Shown: positions 44,266 through 64,000 of the stretch, piece by piece
Layout: every line of letters begins with the position of its first letter
How positions within the stretch are numbered: the first letter of the stretch is position 1
Origin: Leptospira kirschneri serovar Cynopteri str. 3522 CT
Lineage (GTDB): Bacteria; Spirochaetota; Leptospiria; Leptospirales; Leptospiraceae
DNA length: 64,000 nucleotides
Assembly: GCF_000243695.2 (NCBI RefSeq)
Contig: NZ_AHMN02000010.1
Coordinates: 62,001 to 126,000, forward strand
Direction of reading: 5' to 3'
Position numbers and translations under genes: made by a program
The notes under the pieces: model-generated
What the model saw: the letters and a program-made list of their open reading frames with translations, nothing else
What the model was told of the DNA's origin: nothing
Databases searched by the model: none

Positions 44266-45699
44266 TCATGGAATAAATTTAAGTTGAAAGACGCTTAAAT
44301 TGGAATCACCGTTTTCCCTAGCCATAGGAAGACAAAACCTCCATCGTATTCCGGAAGTAGGGTCTATTGTATTTAAAGAATCAATTCCGGAAAGGGCCAT
44401 TTTTTCGGAAACGATCAAACCGGCTTGGAAACCGGAAGAGCCGTTTTGAACATTTAGGCGAAATCTTCTTTTGGAAAAATTGTCTCCGGTAATATATCGG
44501 TTTCGGTTGATAGAAATGCTTTCTTTGTCCATTTCTATTTCGAAAGTTTTACGTAGATCTCCGGGAGGACCGGCTAACAATGTAAAGACGGGAATCGTTT
44601 CGTCTCCTTCTAAAAAAGAAACGTAAAATTCTAAATCTCGGAAAGGTTCATCCACGGAACGGCAAATTAGATCGTATTTACTTTTGGAGGAATGTAGAAC
44701 CATTCCTGAATCTCCGTCTAACGCGATTTTTTCGGTGGGATGATATTCTCCCTGAAATCCATTTGGAGGAGAAGATTCTTTCCAGGACTCAAAATCCCAG
44801 ACAGGAGAACGGTCTAAAGCGCGGAAATATTCTTCCATCGTTTGAGAGATAGAAAGATCCGAAGAAACGTTTTTTAAAAAACCGGAAAAGATCCAACCTA
44901 CGTTTCCGTTTCTCAGATCTACAATTTGGTTCCAACTTCCTCTTTTACCGGCTATCGTTTCGGTTCGTGAATCTCTATCGAGTATAAAAACGGTTTCTCC
45001 ACCTTTGAACTGAAACGAAATCGGATTTTCGGTTCCGGGACCGGTTCTAACGTTTAGATTTTTTCCTTCGATTATCGCCTTACTACCATTAAACGGAGAA
45101 TCTTCTTTTCCGGAAAAGTATTCTAACAATTTAGAAAGTTTAGATCTGCCGTTTTCATTCAATTCTTTTGCAGAACCCGCGGAAAGAGACTTGAGCAAGG
45201 CCTGATTGTATTCGTTGTAGAGTGGAAGTGGATTGGATGAAATTAGTTTCACTAAATATTTGGAAAGAACGTCTACGGTTTCGTATTCCGCGCCTAGATA
45301 TAATTTTTTACAAAGTGCTCTCGTTTTAAGAAAGGAACCTTCCGGTAAAAAGGAAAAAAATCTATCTTCGAATGTAAAGATCGTTCTTCCCCCTACCTCT
45401 CTTTTAAAAAATTTAAGTCCTGATTTTTCCGCAAACCTGGAGGCTACTTTTTCTCTTTTTTCAGAAGGAACGGTTAAAAGATAGAAGTTAAATTCTGAGA
45501 GTGACATAGAAGCGTAGGAATAGTCTTCTAAGTCCGGATCTTTTTTGCTTAGAACTTCTAAAACTACGTCTTCCCAATTCGATTTAGAAAAGTTTTTATA
45601 AACGGAATCGGTTTTACGAGTAAGAACTTTCCAAACAAGAAAACCGAATAAAATGGAAGTGAAGATAAGACCGAGGACTACAAAAAAACTCTTTCTCAA
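44266..45699 (-). CDS. SH3-domain protein, membrane-anchored, unknown
   Basis: A 477-residue protein with an N-terminal membrane segment (SFFVVLGLIFTSILFGFLVW), a helical region and, at about residues 208-275, a bacterial SH3 domain (NLNVRTGPGTENPISFQFKG, GNVGWIFSGFL). The C-terminal ~200 residues are beta-rich and unrecognised. SH3b domains often bind peptidoglycan, so a role in the envelope is likely. The start seems to be TTG at 45699. It is placed between the FmdB-type and TolC-type genes with small gaps. Confidence 0.75.
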   Translation of the reverse strand: MRKSFFVVLGLIFTSILFGFLVWKVLTRKTDSVYKNFSKSNWEDVVLEVLSKKDPDLEDYSYASMSLSEFNFYLLTVPSEKREKVASRFAEKSGLKFFKREVGGRTIFTFEDRFFSFLPEGSFLKTRALCKKLYLGAEYETVDVLSKYLVKLISSNPLPLYNEYNQALLKSLSAGSAKELNENGRSKLSKLLEYFSGKEDSPFNGSKAIIEGKNLNVRTGPGTENPISFQFKGGETVFILDRDSRTETIAGKRGSWNQIVDLRNGNVGWIFSGFLKNVSSDLSISQTMEEYFRALDRSPVWDFESWKESSPPNGFQGEYHPTEKIALDGDSGMVLHSSKSKYDLICRSVDEPFRDLEFYVSFLEGDETIPVFTLLAGPPGDLRKTFEIEMDKESISINRNRYITGDNFSKRRFRLNVQNGSSGFQAGLIVSEKMALSGIDSLNTIDPTSGIRWRFCLPMARENGDSNLSVFQLKFIP

Positions 45700-45723
45700 T
45701 TCCTACCCTCGGTTTTGGGAATA

Positions 45724-47292
<1,569 letters not shown>

Positions 47293-47559
47293 TTTGAATC
47301 TCCTTACTTTCTCTCAAACACTTTTGTTAAACCATTCCGAATTTGGACCTAGTTTTCTGTTTTTGATCCAGTAAACTTTAGTTTTGCACCACTCTAGAAA
47401 GAATCAATCCCACTTCCTCAAATACTGTCAAGCTAAGATACAAAGTAAAGAGGTCGAAAACTTTACTTATACTTTTAACAGCCCCATCTTTGAAAACCAT
47501 CTTAAAAAAGCCGGAGAAATTCTTATTTCTTTTAAAATAGATCTCAAATCGGACAAAAA

Positions 47560-48435
<876 letters not shown>

Positions 48436-48447
48436 GTATATTCTCTC

Positions 48448-49625
<1,178 letters not shown>

Positions 49626-50191
49626 AACCTTAGTTCAGTGCTTTGATAAGATGATAATTTACTCGAAATAGATACTGTTTTCGGTGCGAACTTTGGTGTC
49701 AGTAAAAAATTGGATCCTGGATTTTCTCTTTCTGATCCAGTAGAAATTTAGAAAATGTCCGTTCTTCAATTTGCTGAATGGAAAAACGGCTTCTTTTTTG
49801 TTTTGTGAGGTAAGTGAGAAGTTCTCGCTTGAAAGTTGTAATACGCCTTGTTTTACAAAACGTATAATCCGTTGTTTTTCTAAGAAATTATTTAAAGATC
49901 TTAAAAGGTGAAAGATAATCTTTTAGAAATTTCTAATAAAATGCTGAAGTTCTCACAGAAACCGTCGTTGCCGTAAGTTTACGAACTTTTAGTGCTCTTC
50001 TTTATCAGAGATTTTTAAGTTTTGAGAAAAACTCTAAAAAGAAACGGAAGAAATTTAATTTTTCAACAAATCGAATCGAAAAGAATACGTTTTTCTAAAA
50101 ATAGTAGTTCCGGCTTTTCTCAAACAAGGAGAAAGTAAGCGAAGCTTATCTAATTTGAGAATAAGTAGATCCATTTTCGGCGTCTCGCAAA

Positions 50192-50359
50192 GTGAGAGTT
50201 CCCACGTTTTAAGAATTATCGGTAAAATTGATGTTTGTGGTTTTCTCGCGCGGAAAACTAAAAGAGTCTATTCCAAAACCGTCCAATGCGCGGGGACTCA
50301 TACAGAAAAGATAATAACAAAAGAATGCTAAAAACTATACATCTGTGGGAACTAACACA
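50192..50359. repeat. two TGTGGGAACT-family palindromes in opposite orientation
   Basis: GTGAGAGTTCCCAC at 50192-50205 and TGTGGGAACTAACACA at 50344-50359. Confidence 0.55.
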
Positions 50360-50369
50360 GAATTCACAT

Positions 50370-50453
50370 TAGAGTCGTTGAAAGTGTAGATTAACAAAAC
50401 TGTTTCAATCGACCGTTAGAAGTAGATGGAGAATTTATTTTTCAAAAACTCTA
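50370..50453 (-). repeat. MITE-like element B, inverted and shortened copy
   Basis: Ends read TAGAGTCGTTGAAAG and TTTTTCAAAAACTCTA; the inside carries CAATCGACCGTT, the reverse of the interior of other copies. Length is 84 bp against about 103. Confidence 0.6.
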
Positions 50454-50515
50454 TGATTAAAATGTAAACTAAGATTGATTGGGTTCTTTATTATGTAGTT
50501 CTTGAGTAAAAAAAT

Positions 50516-51160
50516 TCAAAGGTAGGGCTCCAAGTATTTTTTACCTTGTAGATGGCTTGGAAAAAAAATCGGAAATTTTTTACCGGTTTGTGCTCTGGAT
50601 CTTCTATAAGATTTGGAAGAATTCCAGAATGTTTCATATTCTGAATCCAAACGAAAAAGAAGTTTTTCCCAAAAGATAAAATGAGAGTCAATAAATTCTT
50701 GACGAATGTCTTTAGCTCTCAATGTAAGTGGACATTTGCCTGTGAATTCTTTCATAAATACTAAACCGACTAAAACTCCTCTGGTATCTAAATAAGGTTC
50801 TAGTGGAAAGGTTCTACAACTGATAGAACGATTGTCTCTTTCGCAAAATTGGATTCCTTTACATTCACAAAATAGAGTCTCTTTAGAATCATACTCTGCA
50901 AGCATCTTCTTATCGACTTCCGTTTCCGGTTTCCAAACTTTCCAAAGGTCGGTTCTTTTTTTTAACATAGAAAATTCGGAAGCGTATAAAGTAGGAACTG
51001 CGTTATCCGCAATACAACAAAATGGAATTCCATCGTTGTCTGGTTTGCATAATTCTCCACAATCGAACTCGGTTAATTCCTCTTGGAGTAATGAATAATA
51101 ATAGGAAATTTCATCTTCGGCGATATGTTTAGGATCGTTTTTCTTAGTTATCGTTTTCAA
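50516..51160 (-). CDS. Cys-rich protein, YkgJ-like zinc/iron-binding type
   Basis: A 214-residue protein with clustered Cys: [19 protein letters not shown] in the N-terminal part, then [20 protein letters not shown] followed by TFPLEPYLD, which recalls the YkgJ family thought to chelate zinc or an iron-sulphur cluster. The start seems to be TTG 51160, overlapping the upstream gene by 17 bases. Function unknown. Confidence 0.6.
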   Translation of the reverse strand: MKTITKKNDPKHIAEDEISYYYSLLQEELTEFDCGELCKPDNDGIPFCCIADNAVPTLYASEFSMLKKRTDLWKVWKPETEVDKKMLAEYDSKETLFCECKGIQFCERDNRSISCRTFPLEPYLDTRGVLVGLVFMKEFTGKCPLTLRAKDIRQEFIDSHFIFWEKLLFRLDSEYETFWNSSKSYRRSRAQTGKKFPIFFPSHLQGKKYLEPYL

Positions 51161-51758
51161 TAGATGCGGTTCTCCGGTTCGGTGCGATTTTGGTTTTTTT
51201 CGAACTTAGAATTTTACGAAAGATTGCATATCCTAAAAATAGAATTCCGGAAGAACAAAGTATTCCCCACTTTCTGTAAAACAATTCAAGGTTAGGAGAA
51301 AGAAAATGGTTTTTTTGTGCCAATGCCATGAAAAGAGCAAAAATCGTTAAGAGAGAAAATGCGCTTAGAAAAAATAATACTGTGATTCTTAGATTTTTTA
51401 GAGTAGTTTCTAAATCTCTTTTAAATTCTAAAAAGCGAGAATAGAACTCTTTCGTTTCTTCTCCTTCGGACAATTTCTGCACGTTATAAAATGATTCGAA
51501 CTCTTCCGGGACCTTGGTAGTATCTAAAAGTAGGAATTCATAATTTAGTGTTTTATCGTATTCTTCTCTTGCTTCTGGAGAACTTAATGTTAAGTAGGCT
51601 CTAATCCCTTCTTCTCGATCCAATTCTCTGGATGGGTTCCAAGGATCTGACTCCAACTTTTCTAAATAGTTTTGAAAAGCGGATTCAATTTTTTTTAGGT
51701 CGGAATTACGAGAAACCTCTAGAAGTTGATAGTAGTCCGGTTTTGTATTTACTGCCAT
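51144..51758 (-). CDS. J-domain-like membrane protein lacking HPD
   Basis: A 204-residue protein. Residues 8-70 look like a DnaJ domain ([20 protein letters not shown] ... [17 protein letters not shown]), but the HPD motif needed to stimulate DnaK is missing ([11 protein letters not shown] in its place). Two membrane segments follow ([20 protein letters not shown] and [17 protein letters not shown]). It is therefore a J-like protein anchored in the membrane with an unknown task. It overlaps the YkgJ-like gene, so both are likely co-expressed. Confidence 0.7.
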   Translation of the reverse strand: MAVNTKPDYYQLLEVSRNSDLKKIESAFQNYLEKLESDPWNPSRELDREEGIRAYLTLSSPEAREEYDKTLNYEFLLLDTTKVPEEFESFYNVQKLSEGEETKEFYSRFLEFKRDLETTLKNLRITVLFFLSAFSLLTIFALFMALAQKNHFLSPNLELFYRKWGILCSSGILFLGYAIFRKILSSKKTKIAPNRRTASIENDN

Positions 51759-51859
51759 AAAGATTCTGGAACGTAGGGTTTTTTGCTTCTTAAAACCCTG
51801 ATTTTCCTATCTATGGAAAACCCCTTTACAGTCCGTCCTGCAAGCAGAAATTCAGTTCT

Positions 51860-55110
<3,251 letters not shown>

Positions 55111-55141
55111 ACCTGGAATTATTTTCCAGGTTAGTGTTAGA

Positions 55142-55978
55142 ATGAATACAATGAGTCAAAAAAACGCGATCATTTGGCATATTACTTCGGGGAAGGAATT
55201 CCCGATCCAAATTTGGAAACATCCTCGCGTAAACATAGAGTTGAGTAAAGTGCCTTTAGATGGTTTAGGAGCTATCGATCTATTGAAAGCGGATATTCAT
55301 ATCTTCTTTCTTTCCGTTAATTTAAAGGAATGGAACCAGGTTCGAGAATTTATCAGAAAGTTTGAACTTCATCCCTACGCCAGTCTGATTATAATCTACT
55401 CCGATGAGGCTGAAAAAATTAAGGGAGTTGTTCCTGAAAACGGTAAAATCGAAGTGTTGGAACATCCGGTTCATCCTAGAAATTTAAGACTTATATTGGA
55501 TAGAACCATTCAATCCGAATTTTATAAACTCGCCGCAAACGAAATCGGTAACAGTTGTTTGACGAACATAGGATTTTTTGAAGGTGTTTTTGAATTGGCT
55601 CAAAAAGAATATAAGGACGCAACAAAAGCTAACGAAGCATTACAAGCCATTTTAGAATTCGAATCCAAGGTCAAAAAGAACAACGAAGAAATCAACAAGG
55701 CTTTGGAAAGAGTTAATGAACTCAAGAACAAAGAATTGCTGGCTCTGCATGAACGGTTGAAAGTTTCCGAGATTTTAGATTCTATGAAAACACAGGAATT
55801 AAAAGACGCTCTTGATTTTAAAAAGGCAACGGAACAAGCATTGAATTATTCTCATATTGAAGAGATTCAATTGGATAAGATTTTAGAAGCGCAGGATCGA
55901 CTTTTTGCATATACGGAAAAAGAAATCAAAGATCTAATCGAAGAAAATCGAAATCTGAAAAAACGCTTGGGAATGTAA
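55142..55978 (+). CDS. receiver-like domain plus coiled coil, unknown
   Basis: A 278-residue soluble protein. The first ~125 residues have the alternating strand/helix pattern of a response-regulator receiver ([60 protein letters not shown]), but the usual acidic phosphoacceptor site is not clear. The rest is a long coiled coil ([19 protein letters not shown] ... [12 protein letters not shown]). It may be a scaffold or signalling protein. A second ATG is three codons downstream. Confidence 0.55.
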   Translation: MNTMSQKNAIIWHITSGKEFPIQIWKHPRVNIELSKVPLDGLGAIDLLKADIHIFFLSVNLKEWNQVREFIRKFELHPYASLIIIYSDEAEKIKGVVPENGKIEVLEHPVHPRNLRLILDRTIQSEFYKLAANEIGNSCLTNIGFFEGVFELAQKEYKDATKANEALQAILEFESKVKKNNEEINKALERVNELKNKELLALHERLKVSEILDSMKTQELKDALDFKKATEQALNYSHIEEIQLDKILEAQDRLFAYTEKEIKDLIEENRNLKKRLGM

Positions 55979-56200
55979 TTAGTTTCCCATAAACAAAATT
56001 TAATTTTATTTGTGGGCGAAACTGACTTCTATAAAATCCTAAAATTTAAATTTTTTGAATATTCTATATTCAGAATGTAGTAAGAAGTTTTGATTTCTTG
56101 TGTTAGAAATTCAAATTTTGGAGGTTTTAGAAAATTAGAATTTTTTAAAGTATTTTTATCTTATGGAAAGGGTGGTTTACGAAGAGAAATTGAGAAGTGG

Positions 56201-56273
<73 letters not shown>

Positions 56274-56284
56274 AATAAGAACTT

Positions 56285-56362
<78 letters not shown>

Positions 56363-56418
56363 GAAGCGTTACGAAATACACGATATTTATCGAGTATCGT
56401 GGGTCAATCAAAAACGAT

Positions 56419-58794
<2,376 letters not shown>

Positions 58795-58809
58795 AACTTC
58801 AGTTCCAAT

Positions 58810-58871
<62 letters not shown>

Positions 58872-59078
58872 CCCGCAAACGAATGATTATCAACCGATAT
58901 AAGTAAACTCTTTCAAAAGGGTTTTTCATCGAATTCTAAAGCCGGTATCAATCTGACTCGAAAATCGATTTCATTCAGAGTTAGCCGCAAACGATTTTGA
59001 TTTTATGAAATCAATTGGAATACTAAAAGTCTCTTAGAGGCTATTATAAAGAATTTATTTTGGGACAGGTGTGATACG

Positions 59079-59615
<537 letters not shown>

Positions 59616-59628
59616 TCTTTCCGATTTG

Positions 59629-61089
<1,461 letters not shown>

Positions 61090-61297
61090 AAAATTCTTTC
61101 TCGTTTTCTAGCGCCGAACTCACGTTAATTTAAGATTGTAGATTTGATTCAAAAGATAGAATATTCGCAGATTAAAAAATTCTGTTTTTTGAAAATTGCA
61201 CTTGTTTTCTCTTAGGGAACGGAATTCGTTTTGCGAAACAGTATTTGTTTTCAAAAATCGATTCTCAAAATTAGTATAATAATTGTACGGAAAAAAC

Positions 61298-62431
61298 ATG
61301 TCTAAAATCAATACGAAAAAAACTCAAAGACCGAAGGGGTTGCCTTTTTCAGATACGATTTTGGATCGATTACGAAAACAATGTGAAATCGGACTTCCTG
61401 AAATTTCTGAAATGAAATTTCTACAAACATCCTCTCAAACTAAATTTTCGACGAATCGGTATCAGTGTTCTACTCTCTTTCAACAAGAATTAGATCTACT
61501 TAAAAAACGTCCTTATTTAGTGAGTTTTAGTGATCAAGTTCGTAATCCGGGTGATTTTATTTCCGGAAAATTTTTAGATCGCGAATGGCTTGTTTTGAGA
61601 AATGAGAATAAAAATTTACGGTTGTATCGAAACTCTTGTCTACACCGTGGAACAAGACTTGTTTCTAGAGGAAAAACTGGTTCGGTTAGAAAGATTGTAT
61701 GTCCTTATCATTCATGGACTTACGATCTAGACGGAGATCTGTTGACTAAAGGATGTGAAACAATTCAAGAGAAACTTTATTCCTTTCCTGTTCTTGAAAA
61801 AGCAGGTCTTATCTTTTCCGGTTTTACTGAAAACGTTCTAGATTCACTTTCATCACTTTGGGAAGAATGGAAAGTTTACGAATTGGATTCTTACGTTCCT
61901 TTTGCAATTCAATCGGAAGAGGGTGCATACAATTGGAAGATAGGAGTGGAGATCTTTTTGGAATCGTATCATATTTCTACGGTTCATAAAAATTCGGTGG
62001 CACCCGTGGTCGAAAAAAACGTTTCTATCCTGGATTCTATCGGGGAACATGCAAGAATTCTAATTCCTAATCGAAGTTATAAAAATACTTCTCGACCGAC
62101 TCGAAAGGATTTGATCATCACCTATTTTCTTTTTCCATCTACGATTCTTATTCTTTTTAGAGATCATTTCGGAATCATCCAGTTCCAACCTATTTCACCA
62201 GATCGTACTTTTTGTCTTAGAGCCATTCTGATTCCAGAAAAACCTAAGTCTTCTCGTACTATGCGTTTTTGGGAGGAAAATCGAGAGTTTTTCTTTCGTA
62301 CTACTTCGGAAGATTTGGGATTGGCACCTGAAATTCAAACCGGTGCCCTTCAAAATGAGTGGATTCAACCTAGTTCTTTCGAACCCGGTATATTTCATTT
62401 TCATAATTCTTTAGCAAATGCGTTAATTTGA
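61298..62431 (+). CDS. Rieske-type aromatic ring-hydroxylating oxygenase, alpha subunit-like
   Basis: A 377-residue protein. The Rieske [2Fe-2S] site is CLHRGTRLVSRG ... VCPYHSWTYDLDGDL (CxH, CxxH). The catalytic domain has NWKIGVEIFLESYHISTVHK, giving the two His of the mononuclear iron site. It would use O2 and electrons from a reductase to oxidise an organic substrate (ring hydroxylation or demethylation); the substrate is unknown and no reductase is nearby. ATG 61298 was used; the open frame begins with a TTG five codons upstream. Confidence 0.88.
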   Translation: MSKINTKKTQRPKGLPFSDTILDRLRKQCEIGLPEISEMKFLQTSSQTKFSTNRYQCSTLFQQELDLLKKRPYLVSFSDQVRNPGDFISGKFLDREWLVLRNENKNLRLYRNSCLHRGTRLVSRGKTGSVRKIVCPYHSWTYDLDGDLLTKGCETIQEKLYSFPVLEKAGLIFSGFTENVLDSLSSLWEEWKVYELDSYVPFAIQSEEGAYNWKIGVEIFLESYHISTVHKNSVAPVVEKNVSILDSIGEHARILIPNRSYKNTSRPTRKDLIITYFLFPSTILILFRDHFGIIQFQPISPDRTFCLRAILIPEKPKSSRTMRFWEENREFFFRTTSEDLGLAPEIQTGALQNEWIQPSSFEPGIFHFHNSLANALI

Positions 62432-62499
62432 ATATTCGGTAATTGTTGTGGTTTTACAGTATTGCTTACTGCTCGAACGTATAAAAGTAATACTTATAA

Positions 62500-62602
62500 T
62501 AGAGTTGTTGAAAAATTAATTCTTGATCTGTTTTGTATTGGATTGAATGGACAATTGAAGCAATTTTACGAATTTTCACTATGGAATTTTTCAACAACTC
62601 TA
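62500..62602 (+). repeat. MITE-like element B, intact copy
   Basis: Perfect 18-bp ends TAGAGTTGTTGAAAAATT / AATTTTTCAACAACTCTA, 103 bp, TA on both sides. The interior differs from the other copies more than its ends do. Confidence 0.85.
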
Positions 62603-62716
62603 ATAAACTTATTTCAAAACTTAAAATGTGAGATCTACTTCAAAAAGCTAATCAATTAGAGTTAAATGCAATTGATTGAAAACGTCATATTTTTGATAAA
62701 ATCGATCTGGAACTTT

Positions 62717-62808
62717 TACTCATAACTATATAATAAATTCATAATATTTTGCATAGAATCAACGTTTTGTGATAGAATTAACGGTACTCAATTTTATAGA
62801 GATCAGTA
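62717..62808 (-). repeat. MITE-like element A, reverse copy
   Basis: Begins TACTCATAACTATATAATAA and ends TTTATAGAGATCAGTA, 92 bp, opposite to the copy at 27066. Confidence 0.7.
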
Positions 62809-63001
62809 GTATTATTGAATAGTAACGTGAATTCTTGGAAGAATCTATTGATTCTGCAAAAAGTTAGATCTGAACTTTACAGATGGATTCCTAAATTGTG
62901 AGGACTCATACTTTAGAAAATTTTTTCTAATATTCTTATGCAGAACTCACGTTACTTTATGTTAGCCTGGGTATTTTATAGGATCAGTAATTTCATATTG
63001 G

Positions 63002-63952
63002 TTAGTTTTGTTTAGTTTCTCCGGAATCTGCCGAAAGCATTAAACTTTCTGAATCTACTGCTTCGAACTGATCTCCTAAAACTTTACCTAGTTTATGAAG
63101 TTGATCGTTGTTCCATTTTTCGTTTGGAGCGCCGGATAAAAACCAATCTGATCCGTTGTCGGCAAGTATCATTCCATATTTTTTTAATGCGCGTAGGATT
63201 ACTTGGTTTTCTTTACTAAATCCATCTATGTTAAAACTTGCTTTTAAACGGAAACGAGTTCCCATTGGTGGAACGTTTTTGTCCGTGATTTTAGAAGCGT
63301 AGTGACGAGCGGGCCATAGATACGCTTTTTGTGTTTTTTTGGCCGTGAAACGGATTGCGTGTTTGATTTCTCCAGAGGCTATCTCTTCGTATCGTACTAA
63401 ACCGGGTAAAATTGGTAATCCGGCTGCGTCCGCAGAAGTCCAGTTAGCCGGGCGAAGTTGATTGGACTTTAAATCAAAGACCGCGCCAGATATTGCAGTC
63501 CAAGATTTTCCTTTTTTCCTTGCGGAATACAATTCATATAATTTGCATGTTTTTTGTTCTACGACTAGAACGTGTCTGTCTCCGTCGCTCGTTTCTCCAC
63601 CTTCTATAGGAGCGTTATGCGGAATCGGATAAGGTCCAGGTTCACTTTCCTCAGTATATTCAAAAGATACTGGAACGGGATTTGCGCTGGATGTTAGTAT
63701 AAACGGAATTCCGATCGGCATTCCTTCCCAGAGTCCGGAACCAAAATCCGCTTTTAATTTTTTTTGTGCTCCGATACTTCGAACATAGGATTCTGAAAGA
63801 GGATGTAGAGGAAGTGTATCTACGGGAGTATTCCAGATATTATTTGCTGGAAATACTTCACAGTTGCCTAATGTAGGGTCGGAATTCAAAGGATTTAAGA
63901 ATAAGGAGCTAAGTAAAAGCGCTCCCAAGAGGTTCATTTTTGGATGTTTCAC
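63002..63952 (-). CDS. secreted protein of unknown function
   Basis: A 316-residue protein with a signal peptide (KMNLLGALLLSSLFLNPLNS). The mature part has VFPANNIWNTPVDTLPLHP, GMPIGIPFILTSSANPVPVS, ESEPGPYPIPHNAPIEGG and DGDRHVLVVEQKTCKLYELY, a pattern I associate with conserved secreted proteins of several bacterial phyla without known function. No catalytic residues can be named. The start is GTG 63952 with AGGAATTAC upstream; ATG 63937 is an alternative. Confidence 0.7.
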   Translation of the reverse strand: MKHPKMNLLGALLLSSLFLNPLNSDPTLGNCEVFPANNIWNTPVDTLPLHPLSESYVRSIGAQKKLKADFGSGLWEGMPIGIPFILTSSANPVPVSFEYTEESEPGPYPIPHNAPIEGGETSDGDRHVLVVEQKTCKLYELYSARKKGKSWTAISGAVFDLKSNQLRPANWTSADAAGLPILPGLVRYEEIASGEIKHAIRFTAKKTQKAYLWPARHYASKITDKNVPPMGTRFRLKASFNIDGFSKENQVILRALKKYGMILADNGSDWFLSGAPNEKWNNDQLHKLGKVLGDQFEAVDSESLMLSADSGETKQN

Positions 63953-64000
63953 GTTGTAATTCCTGTAGATTCTTTGTCGGAACGCAATCTCTTTTTTCAG

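Larger units (their letters stand above)
62432..63001. other. repeat-bearing intergenic region
   Basis: No gene. It holds element B (62500-62602), element A in reverse (62717-62808), a weak palindrome (TGTGAGGACTCATACT near 62898) and GAACTCACGTTACTTTATG at about 62943, an end of composite element C. Confidence 0.55.

Overview
The window reads as chromosomal DNA of a pathogenic Leptospira (L. interrogans group). This rests on AT-rich DNA with long non-coding gaps, a PF07598/DUF1561 virulence-modifying toxin gene found only in pathogenic leptospires, an lpxI-lpxB lipid A pair, lipoproteins with relaxed spirochaetal lipoboxes, and many small dispersed repeats. The species is inferred, not proven.

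Layout. 0.2-1.5 kb: a membrane-anchored GH25 lysozyme gene and a decayed IS5/IS427-like transposase. 1.9-14.6 kb: one tightly coupled + strand operon for a contractile (myovirus type) tail: terminator-like protein, sheath, tube, assembly chaperones, tape measure, Dit-like hub, plug, hub, spike, gp25/W-like, J and I-like baseplate proteins, two collar fibres and an accessory protein. No capsid, portal, terminase, integrase or repressor is visible. 14.6-28.9 kb: a gene-poor accessory zone with an acyl hydrolase lipoprotein broken at a poly(A) tract, a class III adenylate cyclase, an ATP-grasp enzyme, a DinB-fold protein, the VM toxin, an FAH-family hydrolase, a cas-less mini CRISPR array, tRNA-Leu and many MITE-like and palindromic repeats. 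29-64 kb: mostly housekeeping: M1 aminopeptidase, MFS exporter plus NUDIX hydrolase, UvrD/Rep helicase with a TPR lipoprotein and an AsmA-like protein, an ArsR/AHSA1 pair, lpxI-lpxB, a zinc ribbon protein, SH3 and TolC-like envelope proteins, sucCD, a J-domain-like membrane protein, miaB, an LptF/G-type permease, tRNA-Glu and tRNA-Lys, purA-hisZ, a frameshifted acyltransferase/glycerol-3-phosphate dehydrogenase fusion, a Rieske oxygenase and a secreted protein.

How it fits together. The tail operon has all that a contractile tube needs and nothing for a head, so it is either the tail end of a decayed prophage or a tailocin-like particle. Its twin fibres share an almost identical core and carry different, GC-rich tips. 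Non-coding DNA is rich in at least five repeat families: two MITE-like elements with terminal inverted repeats (about 103 and 92 bp), a third at 15.3 kb, a GC-richer composite element, and a 16-bp interrupted palindrome (TGTGGGAACTCTCACA type). Two genes are split by single-base frameshifts, and a third, unrecognised gene survives only as a frameshifted remnant. Homology statements come from recognising motifs by eye; no database search was run.
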